From Mesorhizobium sp. J8 (lineage in GTDB: Bacteria; Pseudomonadota; Alphaproteobacteria; Rhizobiales; Rhizobiaceae), in NCBI RefSeq assembly GCF_016591715.1, contig NZ_AP024109.1, positions 806,001 through 870,000 of the forward strand: a stretch of DNA of 64,000 nt, read 5' to 3'. Under the pieces are notes generated by a model that made no database searches, had not been told where the DNA came from, and saw only the letters and a list, made by a program, of their open reading frames with translations. The translations under genes were made by a program, and so were the position numbers. Shown piece by piece: positions 24,885-34,500 of this stretch; position 1 is the first letter of the stretch, and each line of letters starts with the position of its first letter.

Positions 24885-26522
24885 ATGATGCTCGAAAAGT
24901 TTGCTCTCCGCTCTCGCGCCTTGCTTGCGGGCGCCGCGCTGTCCGCGCTGCTCGTCGCGCCCGCCTTCGCGGTCACGCCCGCCGATACGCTGGTCGAGGG
25001 CTTTGCCATCGACGACATCATCTCGATGGATCCGGGTGAAGCGTTCGAGCTGTCGACGGCCGAAGTCACCGGCAACACCTATGATCTGCTGGTCCGCCTG
25101 GACCTCAGCGACACCTCCAAGGTCAAGGGTGACCTTGCCGAGAGCTGGACCGTGTCCGACGACGGCCTGACCTATACTTTCAAGCTCAAGCCCGGGATGA
25201 AATTCGCATCCGGCAATCCGATCACCGCGGCCGATGTAGCCTATTCCTTCGAACGCGCCGTCAAGCTCGACAAGAGCCCCGCCTTCATCATCAACCAGTT
25301 CGGCATCACCGGCGACAATGTCACCGAAAAGGCCAAGGCCGTCGACGACACCACCTTCCAGTTCGTGGTCGACAAGGCCTATGCGCCGAGCTTCGTGCTG
25401 AACTGCCTGTCGGCCACCGTCGCCTCTGTCGTCGACTCGAAGCTGGTCAAGGAACATGTCGCCGCCGTCACGCCGAGCGCCGACTACAAATGGGACAACG
25501 ACTTCGGCAATGCCTGGCTGAAGACTGGCTATGCCGGCTCGGGGCCGTATAAGCTGCGCGAATGGCGCGCCAACGAGGCCGTCGTGCTGGAACGCAACGA
25601 CAATTACAATGGCGAGAAGGCCAAGCTCGCCCGCGTCATCTACCGCAACATGAAGGAAAGCTCGGCGCAGCGCCTGGCGCTCGAAGCCGGCGATATCGAC
25701 GTTGCCCGCAACCTCGAGCCGAACGACCTCGACGCCATCGCCAAGAATGCCGATCTCACCAGCACCAGCGCGCCGAAGGGCACGGTCTACTATATCAGCC
25801 TCAACCAGAAAAACCCGACGCTTGCCAAGCCCGAGGTGCGGCAGGCGTTCAAATATCTGGTCGACTATGATGCGCTGGGCGCGACCATCCTCAAGGGCAT
25901 CGGCGAAATCCACCAGTCCTTCCTGCCCAAGGGCGACCTCGGCGCCGTCGACGACAATCCCTTCAAGCTCGATGTCGCCAAGGCCAAGGAACTCCTGGCC
26001 AAGGCTGGCGTGCCGGACGGCTTCAAGGTGACGATGGACGTGCGCACGGGACAACCGACCACCGGCATGGCGGAATCGATCCAGCAGACGCTCGGCCAGG
26101 CCGGCATCAAGCTGGAGATCATCCCCGGCGATGGTAAGCAGACGCTGACCAAATACCGCGCCCGCAACCACGACATCTATATCGGCCAATGGGGCCAGGA
26201 CTATTTCGATCCGAACTCCAACGCCCAGACCTTCGCCTCCAATCCCGACAATTCCGACAACGCTAAGATCAAGACGCTGGCCTGGCGCAATGCCTGGGAT
26301 ATTCCGGACCTGACCAAGGAGACCGACGCGGCACTCCTGGAAAAGGATTCGGCCAAGCGCGCCGACATGTACAAGGACCTGCAGCAGAAGATCCTCGACA
26401 CCAGCCCCTTCGTCATCATCCACCAGCAGCTGGAAGTGGCGGGTCTGCGCAAGAACCTCCAGGGCTTCAAGCTCGGCCCGAGCTTCGACACCAACTTCGT
26501 CTGGGCGGTCTCGAAGCAGTAA
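24885..26522 (+). CDS. Oligopeptide/dipeptide ABC transporter substrate-binding protein
   Basis: 545-aa family 5 extracytoplasmic binding protein. A Sec signal peptide (MMLEKFALRSRALLAGAALSALLVAPAFA) is followed by the family pattern GNTYDLLVRLD, LAESWTVSDDGLTYTFKLKPGMKF, NPITAADVAYSFERAV and VRQAFKYLVDYDAL. It delivers ligand to the permeases encoded next (16-base gap). ATG 24885 and 24888 are adjacent candidates. Ligand cannot be specified; peptides are most common, but other solutes occur in this family in rhizobia. Confidence 0.9.
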   Translation: MMLEKFALRSRALLAGAALSALLVAPAFAVTPADTLVEGFAIDDIISMDPGEAFELSTAEVTGNTYDLLVRLDLSDTSKVKGDLAESWTVSDDGLTYTFKLKPGMKFASGNPITAADVAYSFERAVKLDKSPAFIINQFGITGDNVTEKAKAVDDTTFQFVVDKAYAPSFVLNCLSATVASVVDSKLVKEHVAAVTPSADYKWDNDFGNAWLKTGYAGSGPYKLREWRANEAVVLERNDNYNGEKAKLARVIYRNMKESSAQRLALEAGDIDVARNLEPNDLDAIAKNADLTSTSAPKGTVYYISLNQKNPTLAKPEVRQAFKYLVDYDALGATILKGIGEIHQSFLPKGDLGAVDDNPFKLDVAKAKELLAKAGVPDGFKVTMDVRTGQPTTGMAESIQQTLGQAGIKLEIIPGDGKQTLTKYRARNHDIYIGQWGQDYFDPNSNAQTFASNPDNSDNAKIKTLAWRNAWDIPDLTKETDAALLEKDSAKRADMYKDLQQKILDTSPFVIIHQQLEVAGLRKNLQGFKLGPSFDTNFVWAVSKQ

Positions 26523-26537
26523 CCCCGGGCGCGACGG

Positions 26538-27605
26538 GTGAGCCTAACTGACAATCAGGCGGTGGCGGGGCGCGGCAGCGCCCGCGCCGTTGCCATCCTA
26601 TCGTCGCTCGGTCGTTTCCTGGTCATCGCGGTGACGACCTATCTCGGTCTTCTCGCGGTGACCTTCTTCATCGGCCGCGTCATCCCGATCGATCCGGTGC
26701 TGGCCGTTCTCGGCGATCGCGCCCCGACCGCCGTCGTCGAGCGCACTCGCCGCGAGATGGGCCTCGATCTGCCCTGGATCGAGCAGTTCTACATCTACGT
26801 CAAAAGCGCGCTGAGAGGCGATTTCGGCACCTCGGTGCTGACCACCAATCCGGTCATGTCCGATATCCGCCGTGTCTTTCCGGCGACCATCGAGCTCGCG
26901 ACGCTGGGCACGATCATCGGCGCCGTCATCGGCGTGCCGCTCGGCGTGCTTGCCGCCGTCAAGCGCGGCAGCCTGATCGACCAGGTCGCCCGCATCGTCG
27001 GCCTTATCGGCTATTCGGTGCCGATCTTCTGGCTGGGGCTGCTCGGGCTGGTGCTGTTCTACGCCAAACTCCAGTGGATCGCCTTCCCGGCGCGCCTCGA
27101 CGTCGTCTACGAATACACCTTCACGCCGATCACCGGTTTCTATCTGCTGGACGCCGCGATCCAGGGGCAGTGGGACGTTTTCTACGATGCCTGGCGCCAC
27201 ATCGTGCTGCCGGCCGCGCTGCTCGGCTATCTGTCGCTCGCCTATATCAGCCGCATGACTCGCTCCTTCATGCTGAACGAGTTGGCGCAGGAATATATCG
27301 TCGCGGCGCGCGCAAAGGGGCTGTCGGAAAGGCGCATCATCTGGGGCCATGCGCTGCGCAACGCCGCCGTGCCGATGGTGACGGTGATCGCGCTTTCCTA
27401 CGCCAACCTGCTCGAAGGCTCGGTGCTGACCGAGACCGTCTTCTCCTGGCCGGGCATCGGCCTCTATATCACCAACTCGTTGCAGAACGCCGACATGAAC
27501 GCCGTGCTCGGCGGCACCATCGCCATCGGCTCGGTCTTCATCGCCATCAACCTTCTGTCCGATCTCCTTTACAAGCTGCTCGATCCGAGGACGAAGACAG
27601 GATGA
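26538..27605 (+). CDS. ABC transporter permease (DppB/OppB type)
   Basis: 355-aa inner-membrane permease starting with GTG 26538. An N-terminal transmembrane helix is followed by VIPIDPVLAVLGDRAPTAVVERTRREMGLD, a typical DppB periplasmic segment. Five further helices follow, with the cytoplasmic EAA loop [25 protein letters not shown] and the C-terminal LLDPRTKTG. The stop overlaps the start of the next permease (ATGA). Second gene of a five-gene importer. Confidence 0.92.
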   Translation: MSLTDNQAVAGRGSARAVAILSSLGRFLVIAVTTYLGLLAVTFFIGRVIPIDPVLAVLGDRAPTAVVERTRREMGLDLPWIEQFYIYVKSALRGDFGTSVLTTNPVMSDIRRVFPATIELATLGTIIGAVIGVPLGVLAAVKRGSLIDQVARIVGLIGYSVPIFWLGLLGLVLFYAKLQWIAFPARLDVVYEYTFTPITGFYLLDAAIQGQWDVFYDAWRHIVLPAALLGYLSLAYISRMTRSFMLNELAQEYIVAARAKGLSERRIIWGHALRNAAVPMVTVIALSYANLLEGSVLTETVFSWPGIGLYITNSLQNADMNAVLGGTIAIGSVFIAINLLSDLLYKLLDPRTKTG

Positions 27606-28522
27606 GCGCTGAAACGATCCAGTCCAGGCGCGCGTGGCTGCTCAGCGATCGGCCGGCGTCGCGCCTGCAGGCAAGGCTCGGCCGCGCCTATGTCGCCTGG
27701 CGCCGCTTCTCCGCCAATCGGCTGGCGCTGATCGGCATGCTGATCATCATCGCGCTGCTGGTGGTTGCCGCTTTTGCCGATGTGCTGGCGCCCTATTCGC
27801 CGACCGTCGGCGATCTGAAAAACGCCCGCCTGCTGCCGCCGGGTGCGGCGCACTGGTTCGGCACCGACGACCTCGGCCGCGACATCTATTCGCGCATCGT
27901 CTATGGCGCGCGCTGGACGCTTTACGTGGTGATCCTCGTCGCCATCATCGCCGCGCCCATCGGCCTGCTGGTCGGCGCCATCGCCGGTTATGCCGGCGGC
28001 TGGACCGACACGGTCCTGATGCGCATTACCGACATCTTTCTCGCCTTCCCGAAGCTGGTGCTGGCGCTCGCCTTCGTCGCGGCGCTCGGCCCCGGCATCG
28101 AGAACGCAGTGCTGGCGATCGCCATCACCTCTTGGCCGCCTTACGCGCGCATTGCCCGCGCGGAGACACTGACGGTGCGCAATTCCGACTACATCAAGGC
28201 CGTGCAACTGATGGGCGCATCGCCCTTCCGCATAGTGCTGCGCCACATCATGCCGCTTTGCATCTCCTCGCTGATCATCCGCGTGACGCTCGACATGGCC
28301 GGCATCATCCTCACCGCCGCCGGCCTCGGCTTCCTCGGCCTCGGCGCGCAGCCGCCGCTGCCGGAATGGGGCGCGATGATCGCGTCCGGCCGCCGCTTCA
28401 TCCTCGACCAGTGGTGGGTTGCCGCGGCCCCCGGGGCCGCCATCCTCATCGTAAGCCTCGGCTTCAACCTGCTTGGGGACGGCCTGCGCGACGCGCTCGA
28501 CCCCCGGAGTGGCGATCAATGA
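27602..28522 (+). CDS. ABC transporter permease (DppC/OppC type)
   Basis: 306-aa permease. First helix LALIGMLIIIALLVVAAFADVLAPY, then HWFGTDDLGRDIYSRIVYGARWTL, the usual DppC signature. The EAA loop DYIKAVQLMGASPFRIVLRHIMP and the C-terminal LGDGLRDALDPRS are present. Its start overlaps the preceding permease and its stop overlaps the following ATPase by four bases, so stoichiometric translation is likely. Confidence 0.93.
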   Translation: MSAETIQSRRAWLLSDRPASRLQARLGRAYVAWRRFSANRLALIGMLIIIALLVVAAFADVLAPYSPTVGDLKNARLLPPGAAHWFGTDDLGRDIYSRIVYGARWTLYVVILVAIIAAPIGLLVGAIAGYAGGWTDTVLMRITDIFLAFPKLVLALAFVAALGPGIENAVLAIAITSWPPYARIARAETLTVRNSDYIKAVQLMGASPFRIVLRHIMPLCISSLIIRVTLDMAGIILTAAGLGFLGLGAQPPLPEWGAMIASGRRFILDQWWVAAAPGAAILIVSLGFNLLGDGLRDALDPRSGDQ

Positions 28523-29355
28523 GCGACACGCTCCTCGAAGTCGACGACCTGCGCGTCACCTTCCCGACCCGCACCGGCCTCGTGCAGGCCGTACGCGGTG
28601 TTTCCTTCTCGCTTGGCCGCGAGCGGTTGGGCATCGTCGGCGAGAGCGGCTCCGGCAAATCGCAGACCGGCCGCGCCATCATGGGGCTGACCCCGCCGCA
28701 GGCCGAGGTGTCGGCGAAGAAGCTTACCTTCGACGGCATCGATCTTTTGTCCATATCGCCGCGCGAGCGCCGGGCGCTGCGGGGAAACCGCATCGCCATG
28801 ATCCTGCAGGATCCGAAATATTCGCTCGACCCGGTGATGACCATCGGCCGCCAGATCGTCGAAACGCTGCGCACGCACGAGAAGGTCTCCAAGGCCGAGG
28901 CGCGCGAGCGCGCTCTCGCCATGCTGCAGGCCGTGCAACTCCGCGACCCGGCGCGCGTCTTCGACCTTTACCCGCACGAGGTCTCGGGCGGCATGGGCCA
29001 GCGCGCCATGATCGCCATGATGCTGGTCACCGGACCCGAACTGATGATCGCCGACGAGCCGACCTCGGCGCTCGACGTCACCGTGCAGCTCGACGTGCTC
29101 AAGATCCTCGACAAGCTCGTCGCCGAGCGCGGCATGGGGCTGATCTTCATCTCGCACGATCTGCGCCTCGTGTCCTCCTTCTGCGACCGGGTCGTCGTCA
29201 TGTATGCCGGCAAGGTGGTCGAGCAGATCAAGGCTTCCGAACTGCGCGATGCGCAACACCCCTACACGCGCGGCCTGCTCAATTGCATGCCGAGGATCGG
29301 CTTCGAGCGCCATCCGCTGCCGGTGCTCGACCGCAAGCCGGAGTGGGCGGCATGA
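28519..29355 (+). CDS. ABC transporter ATP-binding protein (DppD type)
   Basis: 278 aa. Walker A GESGSGKSQ, Q-loop MILQDPKYSLDPVMTIG, signature VSGGMGQRAMIAMML (a Met in place of the usual Gln in SGGQ), Walker B LMIADEPTSALD and the switch His in FISHDLRLVSSF. The C-terminal oligopeptide-type extension is short (NCMPRIGFERHPLPVLDRKPEW), making the protein shorter than typical DppD. Pairs with the next ATPase, whose start overlaps its stop by four bases. Confidence 0.92.
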   Translation: MSDTLLEVDDLRVTFPTRTGLVQAVRGVSFSLGRERLGIVGESGSGKSQTGRAIMGLTPPQAEVSAKKLTFDGIDLLSISPRERRALRGNRIAMILQDPKYSLDPVMTIGRQIVETLRTHEKVSKAEARERALAMLQAVQLRDPARVFDLYPHEVSGGMGQRAMIAMMLVTGPELMIADEPTSALDVTVQLDVLKILDKLVAERGMGLIFISHDLRLVSSFCDRVVVMYAGKVVEQIKASELRDAQHPYTRGLLNCMPRIGFERHPLPVLDRKPEWAA

Positions 29356-30101
29356 CGGCTTCCATCACCGTCGAAGGGCTGGAGGTGGTCTTCGACCGGT
29401 TTCGCGCCCTGAAGGGCGTCAGCCTCGAAGTGCGGGAAGGGGAATCCTATGGCCTCGTCGGGGAGAGCGGTTCCGGCAAGTCGACGCTGCTGAGGGCCAT
29501 CACTGGCCTTGCGCCTGTCGCGTCGGGCACCATCACCGTCAACGGCAAGAGGCTCGGCAAAACCCGCGACAAGGCCTTCTACCGCGACGTGCAGATGGTG
29601 TTCCAGGATCCGTACGGTTCGCTGCATCCGCGCCAGACCGTCGACCGCCTGCTGCAGGAGCCGCTGGCGATCCATGGCATTGCCGATGGCGAGAAGCGCA
29701 TCGAACGCGCGCTGGACGAGGTCGGCCTCGGCAAGGGCTTCCGCTTCCGCTATGCGCACCAGCTCTCCGGCGGCCAGCGCCAGCGCGTGGCGATTGCCCG
29801 CGCGCTGATCCTCGAACCCTCGATCCTTCTGCTCGACGAGCCGACCTCGGCGCTCGATGCCTCGGTTCAGGCGGAGGTGCTGAACCTGCTGGAAGAGGTC
29901 CGCCGCCGCCGCAAGCTCACCTTCCTGATGGTCAGCCACGACCTCGCCATCATCACCCACATGTGCGAGCGGCTGATGGTGATGCGGAACGGCGAGGCGG
30001 TGGAAACGCTGACCGCGAGCCAATTGATCGGCCATCGCGTCAGCGAGGACTATACGCGCAACCTGCTCAGGGCGAGCGAGGGGTTTGTGCGAACGGCGTG
30101 A
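29352..30101 (+). CDS. ABC transporter ATP-binding protein (DppF type)
   Basis: 249 aa. Walker A GESGSGKST, Q-loop MVFQDPYGSLHPRQTV (the PYGSLHPR string is typical of DppF), signature LSGGQRQRVAIARAL, Walker B LLLDEPTSALD and switch His MVSHDLAII. It lacks most of the C-terminal oligopeptide domain seen in longer DppF proteins. Last gene of the operon starting at 24885. Confidence 0.92.
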   Translation: MTASITVEGLEVVFDRFRALKGVSLEVREGESYGLVGESGSGKSTLLRAITGLAPVASGTITVNGKRLGKTRDKAFYRDVQMVFQDPYGSLHPRQTVDRLLQEPLAIHGIADGEKRIERALDEVGLGKGFRFRYAHQLSGGQRQRVAIARALILEPSILLLDEPTSALDASVQAEVLNLLEEVRRRRKLTFLMVSHDLAIITHMCERLMVMRNGEAVETLTASQLIGHRVSEDYTRNLLRASEGFVRTA

Positions 30102-30140
30102 GTTTGTCCTCCTAGCGCAGCCAATTTAGGAGTATTTCGC

Positions 30141-30500
30141 ATGGAACGATGGGACTTCGAAGACCCGCCGAACGTCGCGGTGTTGTCGGACAGAGGCATA
30201 TTCAGACACGGCGACTGGATTGCATACGTTGTGCATGAAAGTGACGATGACTACGACGACGATGATGATGAAGGTGGCAGCTGGCAGTTCTACAGCAGCG
30301 ACACCCGAGATCGGGATGAAAGTGATATGATGCTCGTTGGCCTGCGAGAGGTGGTTGAACGGGATGAAAGCATCTTCGAATTGGCCGATTTGCCAAAGGG
30401 GTGGCACGCTTGGCGCAGTTCGAAGGCATCGCCGTGGCAGCGGGCGAAATCGCTGCCTGTTGGCTTCAATGACAACGATGGACCGGCCCAAAAAGGCTAG
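30141..30500 (+). CDS. Acidic small protein, DUF2185-like (possible immunity-type fold)
   Basis: 119 aa. A central stretch of aspartates (DDDYDDDDDEGG) is followed by SWQFYSSDTRDRDESDMMLVGLREVVERDESIFELADLPKGWHAWR. This resembles the DUF2185 pattern (W-x-F-x-S-D, conserved L-x-E-V, P-x-G), a family sometimes grouped with immunity proteins; the match is from memory and moderate. TTTAGGAG supplies the ribosome-binding site. Codon use is less GC-biased than that of its neighbours. The IS630 element begins within its stop codon: TA is the target duplication and G the first base of the IS. Confidence 0.65.
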   Translation: MERWDFEDPPNVAVLSDRGIFRHGDWIAYVVHESDDDYDDDDDEGGSWQFYSSDTRDRDESDMMLVGLREVVERDESIFELADLPKGWHAWRSSKASPWQRAKSLPVGFNDNDGPAQKG

Positions 30501-30506
30501 AGTCTT

Positions 30507-31112
30507 TCATGTTTTGACGGAAGCGTATCCGGCGTTTTCGAAGTAGTTCTTGCATTCGGCTGCCTCGATGGCTTCGACGAGGTGGCCGATGTGTCGCCAA
30601 GTGTCCTCGACGGTGCGTTTCTGCGCCTGGCGCATCCAGTGCTTGATCTTGGCGAAGGCCTGCTCGATCGGATTGAGGTCCGGTGAGTAGGGCGGCAGGT
30701 ACCAGAGCCTGGCGCCAGCGGCTTTGATCATCTGCCTGATGGCCGCCGACTTATGGCTGCCCAGGTTGTCCATGATGACGATGTCGCCGGGCTTCAGCAC
30801 GGTGATGAGCTGCTGCTCGACATAGGCGCGGAAGCATTGACCGTTGATCGGTCCGTCGAAGACGCAAGGTGCCGCGAGCCGATCACAGCGCAGCGCGCCG
30901 AGGAAAGTCAGCGTGCGCCAATGACCATGTGGAGCCAGGCCGCGCAGCCGCTTGCCCTTCGGCCCCCAGCCGCGCAGGGGAGCCATGTTGGTCTTGATCC
31001 AGGTCTCATCGATGAAGACCAGGCATTGGGGATCGAGGCCGGCCTGCCAGGATCGCCATCGCTGGCGCCGACGGGCAATATCGGCACGTGCCTGCTCAAG
31101 GGCGAACAGCGT
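30507..31112 (-). CDS. IS630 transposase, catalytic frame (orfB, DDE domain)
   Basis: Catalytic half read after the A-run: TLFALEQARADIARRRQRW follows the slippage site, then the DDE residues in FIDETW, IVIMDNLGSHKS and DLNPIEQAFAKIKHW. All three acidic residues are present. The first ATG in frame is at 30986, which would lose the first Asp, so expression as active enzyme needs frameshifting or transcriptional slippage at the A-run. The annotated start is the first codon after the run, not an initiation codon. Confidence 0.8.
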   Translation of the reverse strand, partial: TLFALEQARADIARRRQRWRSWQAGLDPQCLVFIDETWIKTNMAPLRGWGPKGKRLRGLAPHGHWRTLTFLGALRCDRLAAPCVFDGPINGQCFRAYVEQQLITVLKPGDIVIMDNLGSHKSAAIRQMIKAAGARLWYLPPYSPDLNPIEQAFAKIKHWMRQAQKRTVEDTWRHIGHLVEAIEAAECKNYFENAGYASVKT

Positions 31113-31455
31113 TTTTTTTGAAGCTTAGCCCTTCGCGGCGCAGGAACTGCCACACCGCATTGTGCGAGACCTTGACCCCGCGCGCGGCCAACTCGTCCTT
31201 CAGCCGATGTAGCGACAGATCAGAGGTCTGGTTGATCCGCTCCACGATGAAGGCTCGATGCGGTTCCAGAACCCGCTTACGGTGGCCACCCATCTTGCCC
31301 GGCGCCACCGAGCCGGTTGCCTGATGACGCTGCAACAATTTCACGGCTGTCGAATTTGCGATACCGAACCGCTTGGCGGCCGACCGGCGGCTCTCGCCAC
31401 TCAAAACCGCCGCAACAACCCGCTCGCGTAAATCATCGGAAAGAGGTCGAACCAT
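31096..31455 (-). CDS. IS630 transposase, N-terminal frame (orfA)
   Basis: 119 aa from ATG 31455 (MVRPLSDDLRERVV). It contains the helix-turn-helix DNA-binding region (SRRSAAKRFGIANSTAVKLLQR, then a second HTH VSHNAVWQFLRREGL). The frame ends at 31096, just after a run of eight A (31112-31119 on the opposite strand as T). Seven A would fuse it in frame with the catalytic part. An in-frame alternative start exists at 31494. Confidence 0.85.
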   Translation of the reverse strand: MVRPLSDDLRERVVAAVLSGESRRSAAKRFGIANSTAVKLLQRHQATGSVAPGKMGGHRKRVLEPHRAFIVERINQTSDLSLHRLKDELAARGVKVSHNAVWQFLRREGLSFKKNAVRP

Positions 31456-31545
31456 CAGATGCTGGCCTCCTATCCAGCCAGCATCTTGAATCACAAATCA
31501 GGCCGAGCGGGAATCCCCTACGATTCAATCAAGCTATGAAACGCT

Positions 31546-34500
31546 CTAAGTTGAGCTTTGTAACGGTTCGCTGGCATCCAAAACAGGGGACTTCTGTCCT
31601 GCCTTCGGCTCCTTGATCCGGAACCACGTCACGTAAAGCGCCGGCAGGAAGAGCAGCGTGATCGCCGTGCCGGCGATGATGCCGCCCATCATCGCGTAGG
31701 CCATCGGTCCCCAGAACACCTCGCGGGCGATCGGGATCAGCGCCAGGCTGGCGGCGGCGGCGGTCAGCGCGATCGGCCGCATGCGGTGCTCGGTCGCTTC
31801 GATCACGGCCGCCCAACGGTCTTTGCCTTCGGCGACGAGGTCCTCGATCTGCACGATCAGGATGACCGAGTTGCGGATCAGGATGCCGATCAGCGCCAGC
31901 ACGCCGAGGATGGCGACGAAGCCGAGCGGCGCGCCGCTGGGCACCAGCGCCGCCACCACGCCGATCAGGCCGAGCGGCGCCACCGCTACCACGAGGAACA
32001 GGCGCTGGAAGCTCTGCAACTGCACCATCAGGATGGTCGCCATGATGAACAGCATCAACGGCACCACGGCCGCGATGGGGCCCTGGCTCTTGGCGCTTTC
32101 CTCGACGGAGCCCGCCGTCTCGACCGAATAGCCGGGCGGCAGCTTGGCGATGAAGGCGTCGACCGAAGGCTTCAGCTCGTTGACGACGGTGGCAGGCAGC
32201 ACGTCGCCGACCAGGCCGGCCCGCACGGTGATGGTCGGGATGCGGTCGCGCCGCCAGACCGTCGGCTGTTCGAGGTCGTAGCGGAAGTTGGCAACCGCCG
32301 CGAGCGGGATCGACTCGCCGTTTCCGGTCGGCAGCTGCATGTTCTGCAGCGTCTCGATCGACCCGCGCTCGGCTTCGCGCGACCGCGCCACGACATTGAT
32401 GAGATAGGTCGCGTCGCGCACTTGGGTGATCGTCGAGCCGCCCACTGTGCTGTTCAGGGCGCTGGCGATGTCGGACGAGGTGATGCCGAGCTGGCGCGCC
32501 TTGTCCTGCAGCACGTCGACCCTCAGCACGCGCTGCGGCTCGTTCCAGTCGAAGGTCGGTGCCGCCAGCTTCGGATTGGCCGAGATCACGCCGGCGAATT
32601 GCTGCGCCAGTTCCCGCACCGTCTGGATGTCTGGACCGCCGACGCGGTACTGCACCGGCCTGCCCACCGGCGGACCCAGCTCCAGCAATTTGACGAAGGC
32701 GTCGGTGCCGACGAACTCCTCGCGCAGCAGCTTCTCCAGCGCCGGCTTCACCCGGTTGCGCGCCTCGATGCTCTTGGTGACGATGACCGTCTGGCCGAAA
32801 TAGGGATTGGCCGGCTGCACGTCATAGGCGAGCACGAAGCGCACGGCGCCCTGGCCGATATAGGAGGAGAAATGGTCGATGTCGGGATTGCCGACGAGCG
32901 CGCGTTGCTCGAAACGCTCCATCTGGTCGCGCGTCTCGGTGATCGAGGAATTCTGCGGCAGGTTCCAGTCGACGATGAGCTCCGGCCGGTCCGAGGGCGG
33001 GAAGAATTGCTGCTGGACGAGGCCGAAACCGGCGACCGAGGCGGCGAACAGAAGCACCGTCACGATGATGGTCAGCCAATGACGGCGCACAGAGAACACG
33101 AGCACGCGCCGGAACAGCGAGGTGAAACGTCCGGGCTGGTCGTGGTGCTTTTCCTTCATCGTCGCCGGCAGGATGGTGACCCCGAGCAGCGGCGCGAACA
33201 GCACCGCCACGATCCATGACACCAGCAGCGACACCGCGATGACGACGAACAGCGTGAAAGTGTATTCGCCGGCCGCGCTCGAGTTGAGGCCGATCGGGAT
33301 GAAGCCGGCGACCGTCACCAGCGTTCCCGTCAGCATCGGGAAGGCGGTCGAGGTGTAAACATAGGTCGCCGCCTTGCGCAGATTGTCGCCGACCTCCAGC
33401 CGCGCCACCATCATCTCGACCGCGATCATCGCGTCGTCGACCAGCAGCCCGAGCGCGATGATCAGCGCGCCGAGCGAAATGCGCTGCAGCGATATCCCTA
33501 GATATTCCATGACGGTGAAGGTGATTGCGAGCACCAGGGGTATCGACAGCGCCACGACGAAGCCGGCACGCAGGCCGAGGCTGATGAAGGAGACGGCGAG
33601 CACGATCGCGACCGCCTCGAAGAGCGCCCGCGTGAAGCCCGAGACAGCTTCCTCGACGATGACCGGCTGATCGGCAACCAGATGGACGCCGACGCCGACC
33701 GGCAGATCGGCCAGCACCTTCTGCATCTCCTCATGCAGCGCCTCGCCGAATTTGAGCAGATTGGCATTGGGCTTCATGCCGATGGCCAGGCCGATCGCGT
33801 CCTGGCCGTTGAAGCGGAACGGCGCCGTCGGCGGATCGGTATAGCCGCGCCGGATCGTCGCCACGTCGCTCAGCCGGAAGAAGCGATCGTTGACGCGCAG
33901 GTTGATGGCGCGCAGGCTTTCCTCGGAGGTGAACTGGCCGCCGACGCGCACGCTGATGCGCTCCGGACCGGACTGGATGACGCCCGACGGCGTGATGGCG
34001 TTCTGCGCCTGCAGGCTGGCGACGATCGCCTGCTGGTTGAGGCCGAGCGCCGCGATCTGTCGCGTCGAGAATTCGAGATAGATCGCCTCGTCCTGCGCGC
34101 CGACCAGATCGACCTTGCCGGCATTCGGCACGGTCAGGATCTTGGTCCGCACATCCTCGACATAATCGCGCAATTGGCGCGGCGTCAGCCCGTCGGCGGT
34201 GAAGGCGTAGATGTTGCCATAGACATCGCCGAAGCGGTCGTTGAAGAACGGCCCCTGCACGCCTTGCGGGAACTGGGCCTTGATGTCGTTGACCATATTG
34301 CGCACCTGAAGCCAGTTCGGCACGACGTCGCGCGCCTTGGTGGTGTCCTTCAGGTTGACGAAGATCACGGTCTGGCCGGCGGTGGTGACGGACCGGGTGA
34401 AGTCGAGGCTGTCCAGTTCCTCGAGCTTTTTCTCGATGCGGTCGGTGACCTGCTGCACCGTCTCCTTGACCGACGCGCCGGGCCAGTTGGCCTGGATGAT

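Larger units (their letters stand above)
30500..31546 (-). mobile_element. IS630-family insertion sequence
   Basis: 1047-bp element bounded by TA target duplications (30498-30499 and 31547-31548). Imperfect terminal inverted repeats begin GAGTCTTTCATGTTTTGACG on the left and GAGCGTTTCATAGCTTGATT on the complementary right end (16 of the first 23 positions match). It carries one transposase gene on the minus strand split into two frames at a run of eight A. TA target use and the DDE spacing assign it to IS630/Tc1-mariner. Confidence 0.92.
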
